A stretch of DNA of 64,000 nucleotides from SAR324 cluster bacterium JCVI-SC AAA005. Its GTDB lineage: Bacteria > SAR324 > NAC60-12. Each line of letters starts with the position of its first letter. The stretch's first letter is position 1. Shown piece by piece: positions 63,317-64,000 of the stretch. The stretch lies in the NCBI GenBank assembly GCA_000224765.2, contig AGAU01000064.1:1-64000 (forward strand). The letters are read 5' to 3'. Both the position numbers and the translations under genes were made by a program. The notes under the pieces are model-generated. The model saw nothing but the letters and a program-made list of their open reading frames with translations. It was not told the origin of the DNA and ran no database searches.

Positions 63317-64000
63317 TCAGTTTTCCACATTTTTTCCCCAGTAGAGCTTCCCAATTGCTGAAACATCAGCATTGACTCCAACGCCGCCGTGCTTTCCATC
63401 TGCCCCGAAAGATAGGATAACGTAGCGACTTCCATCACTTGAGTAATTGTAAGGATTCCCCCAGCCATCCGCGGGAATTTGTTGACTTCGAAAATAAGGC
63501 CCTTTCCAGTTCTCAACGTTGCTACCAAAAATTGGTTGCTGCAGGAGTGCACTCAAAGTTTGCTCCGTTGTTGGGAACCGGCTGTTGTGTGCTTCATATA
63601 AACTTAGGGCTGTTTCCAAATCTCTAAGTTGAGTTTTGGTAATTTGTATGGACTCAAACTGCACCTCGGGGCTCTCCCCCTCATTCTTAATCAGAGAAAA
63701 CGCCTTTGAGGAACCTGCTAGATCAAAGACAGCCACATATTCAATTCCATCAGAATATTGTATCCCTACCGCTAAGGTCATAGAGTCTCTAACTTGTTTG
63801 ATGAAATTAAGATTGGATTCCAGGTTTTCCCCGATGACAAGGAAGGTCAAATTGGCTTTGGTAAAGGCGGTGCCTTTTGTATTTTCGATTTTTCCCTTAT
63901 CAAAACGATATCTTAATAGTTGTTCGAATCCATTCTTGCTAATGAAACGCTTCCAATCCACATAAATATCTCCATTATTCCTGATAATTAAAACGGGTTT
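63317..64000 (-). CDS. Protein with C-terminal GspG-like (type II secretion) domain, partial
   Basis: The frame is open to the window edge, so the N-terminus is missing. The C-terminal 90 residues match the T2SSG/pseudopilin G domain: RFPTTEQTLSALLQQP, NWKGPYFRSQQIPADGWGNP and ILSFGADGKHGG. The visible N-terminal 120 residues (VFDLAGSSKAFSLIKNEGES and others) are not pseudopilin-like; no prepilin peptide is visible. It may be a lone protein that reuses the GspG fold or the end of a longer fusion. Confidence 0.7.
   Translation of the reverse strand, partial: KPVLIIRNNGDIYVDWKRFISKNGFEQLLRYRFDKGKIENTKGTAFTKANLTFLVIGENLESNLNFIKQVRDSMTLAVGIQYSDGIEYVAVFDLAGSSKAFSLIKNEGESPEVQFESIQITKTQLRDLETALSLYEAHNSRFPTTEQTLSALLQQPIFGSNVENWKGPYFRSQQIPADGWGNPYNYSSDGSRYVILSFGADGKHGGVGVNADVSAIGKLYWGKNVEN

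Noticed and set aside
63043..63552. 169-residue minus-strand ORF
   Set aside because: It overlaps the GspG-like gene in another frame and has no family pattern; treated as a shadow.
1..64000. CRISPR arrays, insertion sequences, tRNA or rRNA genes
   Set aside because: No spaced direct repeats, transposase frames, cloverleaf-like or rRNA-like sequence was seen by eye. A dedicated tRNA scan could still find one.

Overview
The window is bacterial: dense protein-coding genes on both strands, Shine-Dalgarno sites, moderate-to-low GC by eye, Tat and Sec exported binding proteins, a membrane cytochrome-type urate oxidase and a tripartite tricarboxylate transporter. I see no rRNA, tRNA, CRISPR array, insertion sequence or phage gene. 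The gene mix (many ABC importers, TTT transporter, TauD-type dioxygenase, purine oxidation, a bacterial voltage-gated cation channel) suggests a marine heterotrophic proteobacterium, perhaps SAR324-like. The lineage is inference from gene content only.

Region 1 (294-21450, + strand) is a 21-gene purine-catabolism locus that reads as one continuous transcription unit with overlapping or nearly touching genes. It encodes a guanine-deaminase-like enzyme, xanthine dehydrogenase XdhAB, urate oxidase PuuD with a fused cytochrome c domain, 5-hydroxyisourate hydrolase, OHCU decarboxylase, an allantoin-racemase-like protein, allantoinase PuuE, allantoicase and ureidoglycolate lyase. Together these can take guanine or xanthine to glyoxylate plus urea. 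Three complete but unrelated ABC importers are interleaved: SsuABC/NMT1 type, PotABCD type and nucleoside BmpA/NupPQ type.

Region 2 (21454-24383, - strand) holds MsrP, a DUF167 gene broken by two stop codons, and two alpha/beta hydrolases. Two tandem secreted paralogues of unknown function follow (24792-26266, + strand), then 0.75 kb with no intact gene.

Region 3 (27022-31840, - strand) is a TctCBA importer with a GntR regulator (reading frame cut by a TGA) and a PdxA-family dehydrogenase.

Region 4 (32076-49718) is a carbohydrate or amino-sugar uptake and catabolism island. It has two sugar ABC systems with one shared ATPase, two glycerol-1-phosphate-dehydrogenase-like paralogues, a NagZ-like glycosidase, an epimerase, an unknown 172-residue protein, a SelA-like PLP enzyme with an EF_0837-type amidohydrolase, a catalytic and a catalytically dead AXE1 esterase, and a TauD-type dioxygenase. 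I could not assign the substrate, and this is the best candidate for an undescribed pathway.

Region 5 (49826-64000) is looser and partly eroded. It contains a frameshifted Gfo/Idh gene, a GST, an acetolactate-synthase-like TPP enzyme, a decayed small gene and a 29-residue membrane peptide. It also contains a voltage-gated channel fused to tandem TerB-like domains, a homocysteine methyltransferase, a secreted pentapeptide-repeat protein, an acyl-CoA synthetase pseudogene with at least five lesions, a peroxiredoxin, and a GspG-like protein running off the right edge.

A recurring regulatory pattern is a strong hairpin directly after the binding-protein gene in four transporter operons, as expected where the binding protein must outnumber the permease.
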